Part shown: piece after piece, positions 24,517 to 64,000 of the stretch
How positions within the stretch are numbered: position 1 is the first letter of the stretch
How the letters are laid out: each line of letters begins with the position of its first letter
Source: Hydra vulgaris
Lineage: Eukaryota > Cnidaria > Hydrozoa > Anthoathecata > Hydridae
Assembly (NCBI RefSeq): GCF_038396675.1
Contig: NC_088921.1
Coordinates: forward strand, 63,072,501-63,136,500
DNA: 64,000 bases
Direction of reading: 5' to 3'
Program-made: the position numbers and the translations under genes
Notes under the pieces: generated by a model
The model's input: only the letters and a program-made list of their open reading frames with translations
Told to the model about the DNA's origin: nothing
The model's database searches: none

Positions 24517-25204
24517 TAATAAATTTAAAATATTAATTTCAAATTGTTTGGTTGTCAAGTCCCTTGTAGCGGATTAACCATAGGTTTTAATCTTTTAACG
24601 AAAAATAATTCATAACAACAAGTATAACCTTAAGGATTAAGTTCAGTGATTAAGAAACCCAGTATAGGTTTAGATGCATCTTTCAAGTGTGAATATCCTT
24701 TTTAGTATTACAAATTTAGTTATTTGTTTTTATGTTAAATAGTTTTAAAGTTGTAGATATTGTTAAAGTATGTAAGATGTATAAAAGTATGTATTTTTTG
24801 TTTTAATATATATATATATTATAATAAATTCTTTACATTTCATGTGTGACCAATCGTTTTTAATACACCCTAAACTTCTTTTTACTACGTGTCACATCGA
24901 TAATAAACATAAAATAATTGTGTTCAACTTTTAAAGTGAAATACTTCACTGTGCGTCGTTTAGCAAAAGAGCTCGTTTCGCAAGTGCGACTTCCTTAAGC
25001 GCTACTTTCGTATGTAGCAAAATAGTTTTATTTCGTAATTAAATTTGCAAAAGGCTTCATTTCGTAACTAGAAATAGCGAAATGAACATCGACGGTTTGT
25101 TTTGTTTTATAAAATTCGGTACGAAAAAAAAAATCATGATTCTCGATATCCTTCTGAAAGAATTTTATTTTTACGGAATTGTACGAAATCTTCCAGTTAA
25201 CAAC
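24517..25204. other. 3' flank of the Transib copy with a possible terminus
   Basis: No gene. CACTGTG at 24947-24953 is followed by CGTCG. Transib termini start CACAGTG-like and duplicate a GC-rich 5-bp target, so this may be the right end of the element. No matching left end was found, so the call is tentative. The cgtttcgcaag motifs at 24970-25090 resemble those at 21535-21600. Confidence 0.3.
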
Positions 25205-27705
25205 TCAAGTTAGTGTTGAATTTCTCCACATTCACCCTTAGATGCTTCTGATCACGGTTTGATCTCTCTTTAAACCATTATCTCATTCTTCTTTATCATT
25301 TGAATCCCCTTATCATTGTACCTCTTACAACTACCTTAGAGCTAACTGGGAATCTTTCCGTGATTTTCTTCGTGTTGGCCCTTGCGTAGAAATCTTTCAT
25401 CTTCCTGCTGAAAAATGTGCTTCTTACATAACTTCGTGGATTCAGGAAAACATGGAATCTTTTATTCCCCCTTGACAATTCCAAGTCAAGCCTCACTTTT
25501 CTCTATGGTTTTCCTCATCATGTGTTGCTGCAATTTCTAATCGAAACCGTTACTTTCTATCAATGAGCAAAACGATACTCCAGAAAACAGATTTCTATTT
25601 GCAATTGCTTGAAACCATTGTAAAAAGGTTTTGTCTAACGCCAAAGCCGGCTGTTCTCAGGTTATGAAATCTTGTAATTCTTCACAAAAATTAAGTTCTC
25701 GTGACTTTTGTAGAATCTTTAACTGTATTAATATTAGGGGAAATCTATTATTCCACCTCTCTTGTATTGTTCAGACTTTTCCACCGCACCTAAAGACAAA
25801 GCTGAATTGTTTACTAAGAAATTTTCATCAGTATCATCTCTTGATTCCACCAGTTACGTTCTACCTGATATAGCCGTCAAACAGGTTGATCCCTTGCTTG
25901 ACATTAGTATCACTCCAGCTTCTGTAACTAACGTAATTTTCTGATTAGACTCTTCTACAGCCTGTGATCCGGGTAACATACCTAGTATAGCAGAATTTTT
26001 TTCTGGAGCAGTTTTCTATACTTTCAAAACTATTTAACAAGTGCTTATCGGAGTCTTGTTTTCTGGCAAGCCGGAAAACGGCATCTATTATCCCTATTTT
26101 CAAAAACACCGGAGAGCGATCTGACTAGCCTAACTACCGTCCCATTAGTCTTCTTCCTATCGTAAGCAAGGTTTTTGAATCTTTAATTAACTAGCATTTA
26201 ATCTTTTATCTTGAATTTAATAACTTACTTTCTGATCATCAATATAAATTTCGATCTTCTCGTTCTACAGCCGATTTGCTAATAGTAAAAAACGATAGGT
26301 TTAATCGTGCATTAGATAGAGGATGAGAGGTTAAAGCTATCGCTCTTAAATCAAATGTATTCTGAAACAGATTTTCCGTGTCTTGGAATAATTATATTCT
26401 GTACAATTACTAATTTTAAGTAAACACGATAATGAGAAACTAAAAAAACAAAAAAAAAACGTAAACAGAGCAATACTTAAACGAAAAACTTTCAAGAACA
26501 ATAATTAATTAAGAAGTTTGATATATTTAGGACAAAATTCAATTTACTTCAATACATCTATATTGAATATAAGACTTTTATAAGACTCTTGATTTTTCTA
26601 CAACTTTCGATAAAGTTTGGAATGCTGGTCTTCTCCATAAGCTTTCTTTTTACGGAAATATCTTTAAGACTATTGAGTCCTCCTCTTGCAATCGTAGTAA
26701 TAAGTTATCCTCGATGGACAGCACTCTTCTGCATATACTGTAACTTTAGAGGTTTTTCAAGGTTCAATCCTTGGCCCTACAGTCTTTTTAATTAACATTA
26801 AAGATCTTCCAGATATTCTTAGATATCTAAAAAGGCTATGTTCGCTGATGATACTACCACTTATTCCTGTCATGATTAAAAGCCAACACTCTCTGATTGC
26901 TAGGAGGGGGCATTTGAGCTTGGAAAGGATTTTACTTCTGATACAGCATGGGTGTCACAGATGCTGGTGAACCTTAATTTAGATTAAACCCAATTTTTCA
27001 ACCAATAATTATCGCAATAATTTAGATCTTCCCATATTTGTGAACGATATGTCCTCAATAAGTCATCTACCTTTCATCTTCTAGAATTAACTCTTACTTT
27101 CAATTATTTTTCGAAAACGGATATCAAATCCATTGCAAAATTACTATCATATGCTTTCTTACTCTGGATTCTAATCATTATCTCTATAAATCTTAAATCC
27201 GTCCTTGTATGGAATACTGTTGCCATATCTGGGGCGGATCTTCTAATAATGCTCTTTCTCTTTTAGACAAGGTGCAAAAACGCATTGTAAACATAGTTAG
27301 ACCTGCTCTTGCACCCAACTTCTAACCATTATCAAAATCGTCAAAATGTTGCTTCTCTTTCTTTTTCTACAAATATTGTAATGAGCACTGCTCTAAAGAG
27401 CTAGTGTCTCTGGTGCCATCTACTAAAATTCATTCTCGTGTTACTCGTCATTCAATTAAGTGTCATCCTTTTTCTGTGATTGTTCTTAAGTGCTCCAAAA
27501 ACTTTTTGTCTAGTTCATTTCCTCGAACATCAGTTCTTCGGAATTCGCTTCCTTCATCTTGCTGTTTTGATTCATACAATTTGCAAACTTTTATGTTGTC
27601 TGTTAATCGTTATCTTGTTCTACAAACTTCACCTTTTCTTTTCCAGTAATTTCCAACTCTAATAGTGGTTGCTTACAGCCTTGTTGGAAGCAAAGATATT
27701 TAAAA
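25205..27705 (+). pseudogene. Non-LTR retrotransposon copy A (5'-truncated, RT-containing)
   Basis: Shares a nucleotide-level backbone with copies B (43510-48180) and C (59740-61760). Begins in the endonuclease C-terminus (cacattcacccttagatgct, the SDH-type region). It then has KCASYITSWIQENMESFIPP, a decayed linker, NYRPISLLPIVSKVFESLI (about 26130-26190) and the SSRSTADLL region. FDKVWNAGLLHKL (26605-26640) and the C-terminal CMEYCCHIWGGSSNNALSLL (27210-27265) and KEVSL.PSTKIHSRVTRHS-like part follow. The active-site FADD appears only as decayed gttcgctgatgatac (26839). The 3' end ttggaagcaaagatatttaaaaa is shared with copy B. Many frameshifts. Resembles the Jockey/CR1 group of non-LTR elements. 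Confidence 0.8.
26348..26585. mobile_element. 238-bp nested insertion in non-LTR copy A
   Basis: Copy A reads gaggttaaagctatcgctctt up to 26347 and resumes ctcttgatttttctac at 26586. In copies B and C the equivalent sequence is uninterrupted (cttgacatttttaaagctt and cttggcatttctaaagctt). CTCTT (26343-26347 and 26586-26590) is duplicated, consistent with a 5-bp target duplication. The insert has no recognised coding. Confidence 0.75.
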
Positions 27706-28285
27706 AAAAAACAATGATATATCTTAAACTTTCAGTATCAAGAATTGAATTAAATAATGGATTCAAGGCTCATTTATTTCAAAACTAAAGAATTCAAGTA
27801 CAGAGTCAAGTGAAGGAGTATGATATATAATAGATATCAGTATATATAGAGATATAATAGACATCAGTATATAGAATGTGAGAACGACTCAATATTTTGC
27901 AGATCCTTAAATATGATCTTTAAATATTAAGGTTAGATTTTTTTAATTTTAAAAATCTGGCTATAAGAATAAATGATGTATATAAAATGTGGGAAAAACT
28001 CAAAATTTTGCAGGTACTTAAATATAATCTTTAATTTATAAGGTTGATTATGATCTTAAAATAATAAGGTCAAGTTTTTTTATTTTCAAAAATCTGACTA
28101 TAAAATTAATAAATTCATAGGTTACACGGTTAAGATCAAACTATTATATTATGCATAATAATAAGTTGTCTTCTTTTTGTTAAAATATAATTACTTATTA
28201 CATAGTAACAATAGTTCAGTTAGCTTTCTTTTTTTTATATGCTAACTTGATTGAATCTTTATTAGATTCTTTATTTTAAACTCTA
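27706..28285. repeat. Non-coding stretch with a diverged tandem duplication
   Basis: 27870-27985 and 27990-28105 share atgtgrgaaaaactcaaaat and ttttgcagrtacttaaata, plus a closing aaaatctg.ctata. The unit is about 120 bp. No gene. Confidence 0.65.
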
Positions 28286-28293
28286 TAGAGTAA

Positions 28294-29607
28294 ACTGGGG
28301 TAAGAGTAAACGGTTTAGCTTCAGATTCAAATATTTTTTTACATTATGTAAATATATAAAAATTAAGAAAAAATGTTTTAAAAATCTTTAAAAAAATTGA
28401 TTTTTATGAAGAAAAAAAACGTTTGCTTTTCTTCTTATAATTTGGGAATAGTAAACTAGTTAATTTTTAATAACAATTTTTTAAGATATTAAGAAAATTA
28501 AAACTAATTAAGGATATTAAGAAAATCGAGCAAAATTAAATAAAAATAAAATGAAAACTAATCTTACTAGAAGTTAAGTTTCCAAAAAACTGTTTTAATC
28601 AAATATACGAAAAAAAATCATTTATTAATTAAAAAAAGACTTGTTTCATCGGCAGAAACAGGTTCGCGGCATATTTTCATGTAAAAAAACTCTTCAACAA
28701 ATTTGTATTTTTTGGGTAAACACAATCGACAAACCCAATACTTGCAAGTAAAAGCTTAACATTGGTACCACATTTTGTTTTGAGTTGGCAATTCTTCTTT
28801 CCAAACTCTGCGACACTTTTCGCACCTCTTGATGTGCAATTAATTTGTGTTTTTGTGTAATTAATTTTTTCGTTGTTACCAACCAATTTTAAAGGGCGTT
28901 TATCACCGAGTCTGCAAATTGTATGCTGTTTACCTTAATTGCCTGAAAATCCAATTTTTTCATAATTTCAAAAATTGCACCCAGTGTTATTGCTGACGTT
29001 TGCTTCAAGAAATTATTTTGTCTTTGGTACAAGAGAAATCTCTGAGAGACAAAATATTGCCTGCTTCTTTGACGCTCAATTTATGACTCTATCGTTTCGT
29101 AAAACCTTGATACCATTTTAACCTAGTATACAATTTGGAAGAAACAGATGACTTTTGATTTGTAGATACTAAATATCCCCCAACTATTGCGGTGACATCT
29201 GCGAAGATTCTGCCGAAACCCCAATTGGCTAAACTGATAAGTTCTGAAACAAGAACAAATTCAAATGCTGTACTTAACACGGTAGTTGTACCTCTACCAT
29301 GTGATTGAACTTTGCTGTGCACACGCTTGTGAAGAGTTGCCTTTTGTATATTGTATGCTTCTTAAGCTTTACTGATATTTCGCCTTTTTTGATTTGTTCT
29401 ACTGCAAGTTGCGATTGCTCTTCATTGTAAGTTGTTGCATTTTACGAATGTAAGTACGAGTCATTTTGTTTTAAATTTTTTTAGATAGTTAGCAAAGGCT
29501 GCCATAGTTATTTACGTTTAAAATGATTAATAACCAATATTTAGTTTAAGCGCGCTCATCTTAATGCATAAGTGTGAGCAATTAGCATGTTTACTCTTCC
29601 CCAAAAA
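28294..29607 (-). mobile_element. pogo-type DNA transposon, decayed transposase on the minus strand
   Basis: Short inverted termini: ctggggtaagagtaaac (28295-28311) and gtttactcttccccaaaa (29589-29606), with one-base differences. Inside, reading leftward from about 29465, are RTYIRKMQQLTMKSNRNLQ, a helix-turn-helix region, and GRGTTTVLSTAFEFVLVSEL with WGFGRIFADVTAIVGGYLV (29290-29170). Next come YTRLKWYQGFTKR, KLDFQAIKVNSIQFADS and NNEKINYTKTQINCTSRGAK (to about 28680). The layout matches psq/CENP-B-type DNA-binding domains followed by the start of the DDE domain. The C-terminal half is missing and several frameshifts occur. Confidence 0.65.
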
Positions 29608-32227
29608 CATTTATATTTTTTGCTCATAACTTTTTTCCGGAACAAGCAAATTCAATTTTAAAAATAAAATCTTGATTGTCACAAAATTTTCTACAAAGCA
29701 GCCTTTTTGTTTAGTAAAATTTAATTTTAGTTTCGAGTTGATTTTTTGAGTTGAGTTACGAAGTTGATTTTTTAGAAAAATAACTTTTTTTTTTATGAGG
29801 CTGAGAATTTTGAGGTTTGCTAAGGCAAAATTCAATTTTTTAAAATAATTTTTACACCTTCAGATAGAGCACAAAACCTATGCCGGACTCTACAAAACCT
29901 TATGCCAGAGGAAGCTCAAGAGGTTTATAATAAACATTCATTTATCAAAAACGCATCCTTAGGAACAGCGAATTTATAATTAACTTATTTGTATGAAAGC
30001 ATACAGTTTTTTATATTTATTTACATTTATTAAACATTACATTTATTAAACATATAAAATGTATTTAAGTGGTATGAAAGCATTTAAATTTTTAAGAGAA
30101 GCTAAGCTCGCATTTTTTACAATGACTCTTGAACCTATCATTAATTCATGAATTGAAGAGTACACCAAAACTTACGGAAAAAATACGCGTTCTGATAAAA
30201 GTATAATAAAAAACATAAAATACTTTAAGATATGACGTCGGATGAATATTCGAATAAAAGACCTGCAACAAAAAATGATTGAATCAAATAATTGCTTATT
30301 AGATGGTATGAGTAACTTTCATGAGAAATACGAATTATAATAGTGTCTACGTACGTAGTTATTAAAATGTAATATTCCGGAAGTTATGAAAAAGTAAAAA
30401 ATTTTGTTTCAATAATTATTACTTATTGTAACTAAATACTCCAATTTGTCTACTTGCTGCAAGCAATTTAACTTCAAACGAAGATGTTAAATAACTAAAA
30501 ACGAAGATGTTAAATAACCTAACTTTGTTAGGAATGAAATTATATATAATATTTTAAAATTACTATAAAACTAAACCTGCGTGAGTTAAAACCAAAGAGT
30601 TTAGCATTAATACATTTTAGTCTATTTCTTGTCTTTTTCATTTTGATGTAGATTCCCAAAATAAATCTGTCTAAAAAAGATATCTTTTTATAGCATTTTT
30701 AACAAAATTTCATAATTGATATATTTCAATGCCAAATATAAACCAAGTTTTATAATAACGGCATTTCTGGAAAATGTATTCAAAACATTTAATAGACGTC
30801 CTTTTAGGAACATATTTAATATTTAATATACTATTTTAAGTGTATATTATACTAATAAGTGTATTCACTTTCATTATTTTTATTTACAGACAAATACTGA
30901 AAGTAACCACACTTGATAATAATATATACACTTACAATAGCGTATGCACCTGATAAAGCGCTTTTTTAATTGTTCCATATTTGTTTATACACTTTGAGGT
31001 TATTATTTATCAAGCTTTGACTTATTCGTATCATTAAGCTTTGGTCTAATTTAAAACGCTCAGTTTTTTACTTTCTCTGAACTTCCGTTTACAGAGCGAT
31101 TGTAAAAAAAAAATTAAGAAAATCTATTAAATTTTCTTGTTTCAATTATATGTAGATAAAACCTGAGGAAAAAGATCTTTACTTAAAAATTCCTCGCTTA
31201 AGTTATATCACTTTGTACACCATCTTTTTATCCCCTTTTTTTATGTCATGGTTACTTAAACAGTCCCGCATTTGATTTTCAATAATAAAATCAATGATAA
31301 AAAGTCTATTAAAAATAACTTTTTTAAAAACAAATAGTTTTTTTCAAAAGTTATTTGTTTTTAAATAGATACATGGATATAAGAATTTCTTTAAAAAGCT
31401 TTGCTATTTAAAGAAATTCTTCGCTTCAATTGGGTGTTTTCTAGAGCATACACGCACTCTGCCTGCTCCTATGTTTAGTATTAAAGTTTTTAAGAATGTC
31501 ATTTTATTAACCTAATTCTGGTAAAATCGGTCAGAGATCAAATTTTTTTTTAATCCGGGTTGTTTTTAAGAAAGTTTTTATAGGCATCAATATGGTGATT
31601 ATATGTACCAAAATCGTTTTTATAGATACCAATATGGTGATTATCTGGCGCTAAAGATATATTTAAGTAATAATTTAATCCTGTCGTTTTAGACCAGAGT
31701 CTAATATAGATATTTTCATGCTGGTCAGAGATTAAATACCCAATAGCGCCCAGTCCGATTGCTATCTTTTTTGTCATACAATTCTCACTGTTATACAATT
31801 TTCTCTCCTATAAAATGTTTTTTTAAAGAAAATGTACGCCAGACTAAGTTTACTCTTTTTATAAATAAAAAATATTTAAATTTTAAAAAGAAAACTTACA
31901 TAATGTAAAGAAATATTGCTTACTTTAGTTTAATAAGCATTTAATTTTACTTGTAAAATCTAAACATCTACAAAAAAATCTTGTTCAATTTTATTTACAT
32001 TTAATAGTAAAATGCTTTTATATCACTTTATATGGAAGATTTTTTAAACAGATAAATTTTTAATCATTTTTTTTTAAAAGTAAAAGCAACTCGCATTTTA
32101 AGGTAAAATTATATCATGTAATGTAATTTTAAAAAAGCAATTATCTCTTACATGAAAAAAAAATTTATTTAATCTTATTCTAAAGTTTGATCTATAAATA
32201 ATGTTACTTTATAAATGTAAATAAATT
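29608..32227. other. Mostly featureless upstream flank of the oxidase gene
   Basis: A short + strand open block (29851-29965) reads TPSDRAQNLCRTLQNLMPEE and may be a fossil coding fragment. A - strand frame of 82 aa (31550-31798, MYNSENCMTKKIAIGLGAIG) has an internal HHIGIYKN/HHIDAYKN repeat and no known relative. A 15-bp stem (aagaatttctttaaa, 31381-31395, with its inverse at 31407-31421) is present. Nothing else recognised. Confidence 0.35.
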
Positions 32228-32239
32228 TATCTGTAAATA

Positions 32240-32345
32240 GGGTTTCCAGACGTCCGGCTTTTATGAAGGAAAACACAGTAAAAATATTATTTCTTAAAGG
32301 TTCGGCACTGTATTCTCCTATGTAAAAGCTGGACATCTGGCAACC
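32240..32345. mobile_element. 106-bp inverted-repeat element between 12-bp direct repeats
   Basis: The direct repeats tatctgtaaata (32228-32239 and 32346-32357) flank an insert starting gggtttccagacgtccggct and ending agctggacatctggcaacc. The ends are inverted repeats with about 20 of 24 positions matching. An unusually long but exact duplication for so short an element. Confidence 0.75.
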
Positions 32346-32357
32346 TATCTGTAAATA

Positions 32358-33733
32358 CCCTATGAAAGTACAAAAGTAAATAAATAGTTTACTTTTTCAT
32401 AAAAATTTGTTTAAGTAAAAGAAAAGGGCGTAAAAGACCATCTGCAACTCAAATTGTGTTGAGTTTAATATCTAGTTTTGTCGGTAGCATTTGATTGAAA
32501 TTTATGTGATTAAATGCTACAGCTCATTTTAAATTCCAGAGTAAATTTGACTATCTGGTCTATATGATATCGCTTATAAATAAAAGCGATCGTTTAATTA
32601 TTGTTTAAAATCTCTTTTAATTAAATAAAAAATGACAATGGCATCCCTTATACGACTGCTATATTTACTCCATCGTTTCTAAAACAATAAAAAGTTAAAA
32701 AAGTTCATAACAGCTATTTGAGAAATGCTTTTATGGTTTTTTCATTGTTTTTTTCTTTTTAAGGTTATTTCATTGTAATTTTCTTTGGAATTTATAAACA
32801 TTATTGGTGTTGTGAAATCCTGCTGAATTTTAAGGCTCCTGATCCTCTATTACATCCGTGGCCTTCAACAAAACAATGGATATTGGCATTTTAATATATT
32901 CATATTTTCATATTACATTATATTTTATATCACTTTTACATTGTTTTATTTAAATAAGGATAAATTTCGTTGTAAATCCTTTTATGAAGAATTATTTTGT
33001 TCCTTTTTGTTGCTTTTAAATAAAAAATTCAAAATGTTTTATTTCAAACACAATGGAATTAGCAACATATTATTATAATCAGCAGTTGGCTGTGATTAGG
33101 TTCACGGTCACTTGCACGTTGTACGAAAGGCAATTAATAAAGAAATGATTATACAATCTCTCAAACTTTTATACGCCTTTAATCGTTTGAAAAAATATAT
33201 AAATAGTTTATTTTTTTTTTAATGTTAACAAGATTGACAATATTATATCACTGCGCAATGAAACGTCATAAAGAGAATTATATGTTTTTTTTTTAAATTT
33301 GAACAACAGAGGAGTTAAAAGGTTTTTATTAGTAACATAGACTCCGTTGGAAATCCATCAAAACGGTGCTAAAGTTATAAATCTATTAACATGCTATTTT
33401 ATGTAATATCTGATCTGCACTCAAAATATTTTTAGTATATATATATATATAGTTAATAAGAAAAGTTTTTTGTAATAAAAGCATTTTGCTGACATAATTT
33501 ATATATTAATACAAGTTGGGTTCAAATAAATTGGAGAAGCAAAGTTTGTATTTCTGTTTTAATACTGATGCGTTTATATATATTTTTTTTTATTTCAGTT
33601 TCGAAATTAAAGTTAAAACTTAATCTTGCAAAACAGTCTTAAATAGTGCTCAATAGTTTGTTAAGTAAGTAGATCTTTTAGAAATTCTTTTTAAAGCAAA
33701 TACTTGCAATATTTGTTTCATGTCTTTTTTAGA
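32358..33733. other. Proximal 5' flank / promoter region of the oxidase gene
   Basis: No coding region or clear core promoter recognised. A short tatatatatata (33439-33450) lies about 290 bp upstream of the start codon. The last bases before the ATG (cttttttag) form a splice acceptor, so the mature 5' end is probably made by splicing (cis or trans) rather than by transcription start here. Confidence 0.35.
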
Positions 33734-63657
<29,924 letters not shown>

Positions 63658-63993
63658 GTAAAGCTTTTTATTTATTTTTTCTTATTTTTGTATTTAGTTA
63701 CAGTTAGGAAAAAAAGGTTAAAACTCAAACAAAAATAGAATTTACTATAAAATAGACACAATTAACACTGTAATATAGTTAAAGGTTGTACAGATTTCTA
63801 AAGAATTCTAAAGAGTGTTCGTTGAATCTGTATCCTATCAACAAATACTATTTTTATATAAATTACTATGTATTGATTTGTTTTTATTATTACTATATAT
63901 TAATAGGTTATCGTTGTTAGTTTTTTATTTTATATATTATGTTTTATTTGATTCAATGTTTCTTTGTTTGATGTTTTATTTAAATATTTTTAG

Positions 63994-64000
63994 GGTAAGG
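63994..64000 (+). other. NCF2: Possible start of NCF2-like exon 9
   Basis: tatttttag (AG at 63992-63993) is a good acceptor followed by ggtaagg, which would read Gly-Lys in phase 0 before the window ends. It is too short to confirm. Confidence 0.35.

Noticed and set aside
24947-24953. A true V(D)J recombination signal
   Set aside because: Only a heptamer-like match; no nonamer at a 12- or 23-base spacing, and context is a Transib fossil.
25631-25944. Independent small proteins in 25.6-27.7 kb, 45-48 kb and 60-61.7 kb
   Set aside because: They are broken pieces of the same non-LTR reverse transcriptase frame and align with each other at nucleotide level.
31550-31798. 82-aa minus-strand frame as a gene
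   Set aside because: Short, AT-driven composition, no splice partners and no recognisable family. Kept only as a remark.
33704-33733. Upstream Met ten codons before MTSASE as the oxidase start
   Set aside because: A splice acceptor lies between it and the second Met, and the extra residues have no p67phox counterpart.

Overview
This window looks like nuclear DNA of a cnidarian, most likely Hydra (brown-hydra group). It is strongly AT-rich and packed with (TA)n tracts. Introns are small to very large with clear GT..AG sites. The repeat content is an unusually mixed set of DNA transposons (P/THAP, Transib, pogo/Tigger, Tc1/mariner, IS630-like, hAT, Ginger-like), a Penelope-like element, at least two non-LTR retrotransposon families and many short inverted-repeat elements. 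The species is inferred from this overall pattern and was not tested by any search.

The main host gene is on the + strand, from 33734 to beyond the right edge. It is a p67phox-type NADPH-oxidase activator (NCF2/NOXA1-like). Eight coding exons could be placed: 33734-33904, 40545-40627, 40719-40827, 41090-41224, 48768-48818, 62306-62413, 62632-62685 and 62854-63657. The phases agree throughout, giving about 505 codons before the expected SH3/PB1 part outside the window. The Rac-contact residues of the TPR domain and the oxidase activation domain are both recognisable. The gene exceeds 30 kb because introns 1, 4 and 5 have filled with transposable elements.

A second intact-looking gene lies on the - strand at 13269-14566. 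It has two exons and encodes 387 aa of unrecognised function. A third intact frame is a three-exon 243 aa product inside a hAT element at 49244-51195, which has a perfect 8-bp target duplication. An internal deletion there joins the N-terminal and zinc-finger part directly to the C-terminal dimerisation domain.

Layout. 1-13.2 kb holds decayed transposons: a P/THAP fragment, a Penelope-like element, a mariner remnant, a Ginger-like integrase with an intron, a non-LTR endonuclease fragment abutting a CCCATATGGG repeat element, a larger P-type transposase pseudogene and a 42-bp minisatellite. 13.2-14.6 kb is the unknown gene. 14.7-22 kb holds short inverted-repeat elements, very long (TA)n tracts, another non-LTR fragment and a THAP remnant. 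22.4-24.5 kb is a Transib (RAG1-related) transposase pseudogene. 25.2-27.7 kb is non-LTR copy A with a nested insertion. 28.3-29.6 kb is a pogo-type element. 29.6-33.7 kb is mostly featureless 5' flank of the oxidase gene. 33.7-64 kb is the oxidase gene and its transposon-filled introns.
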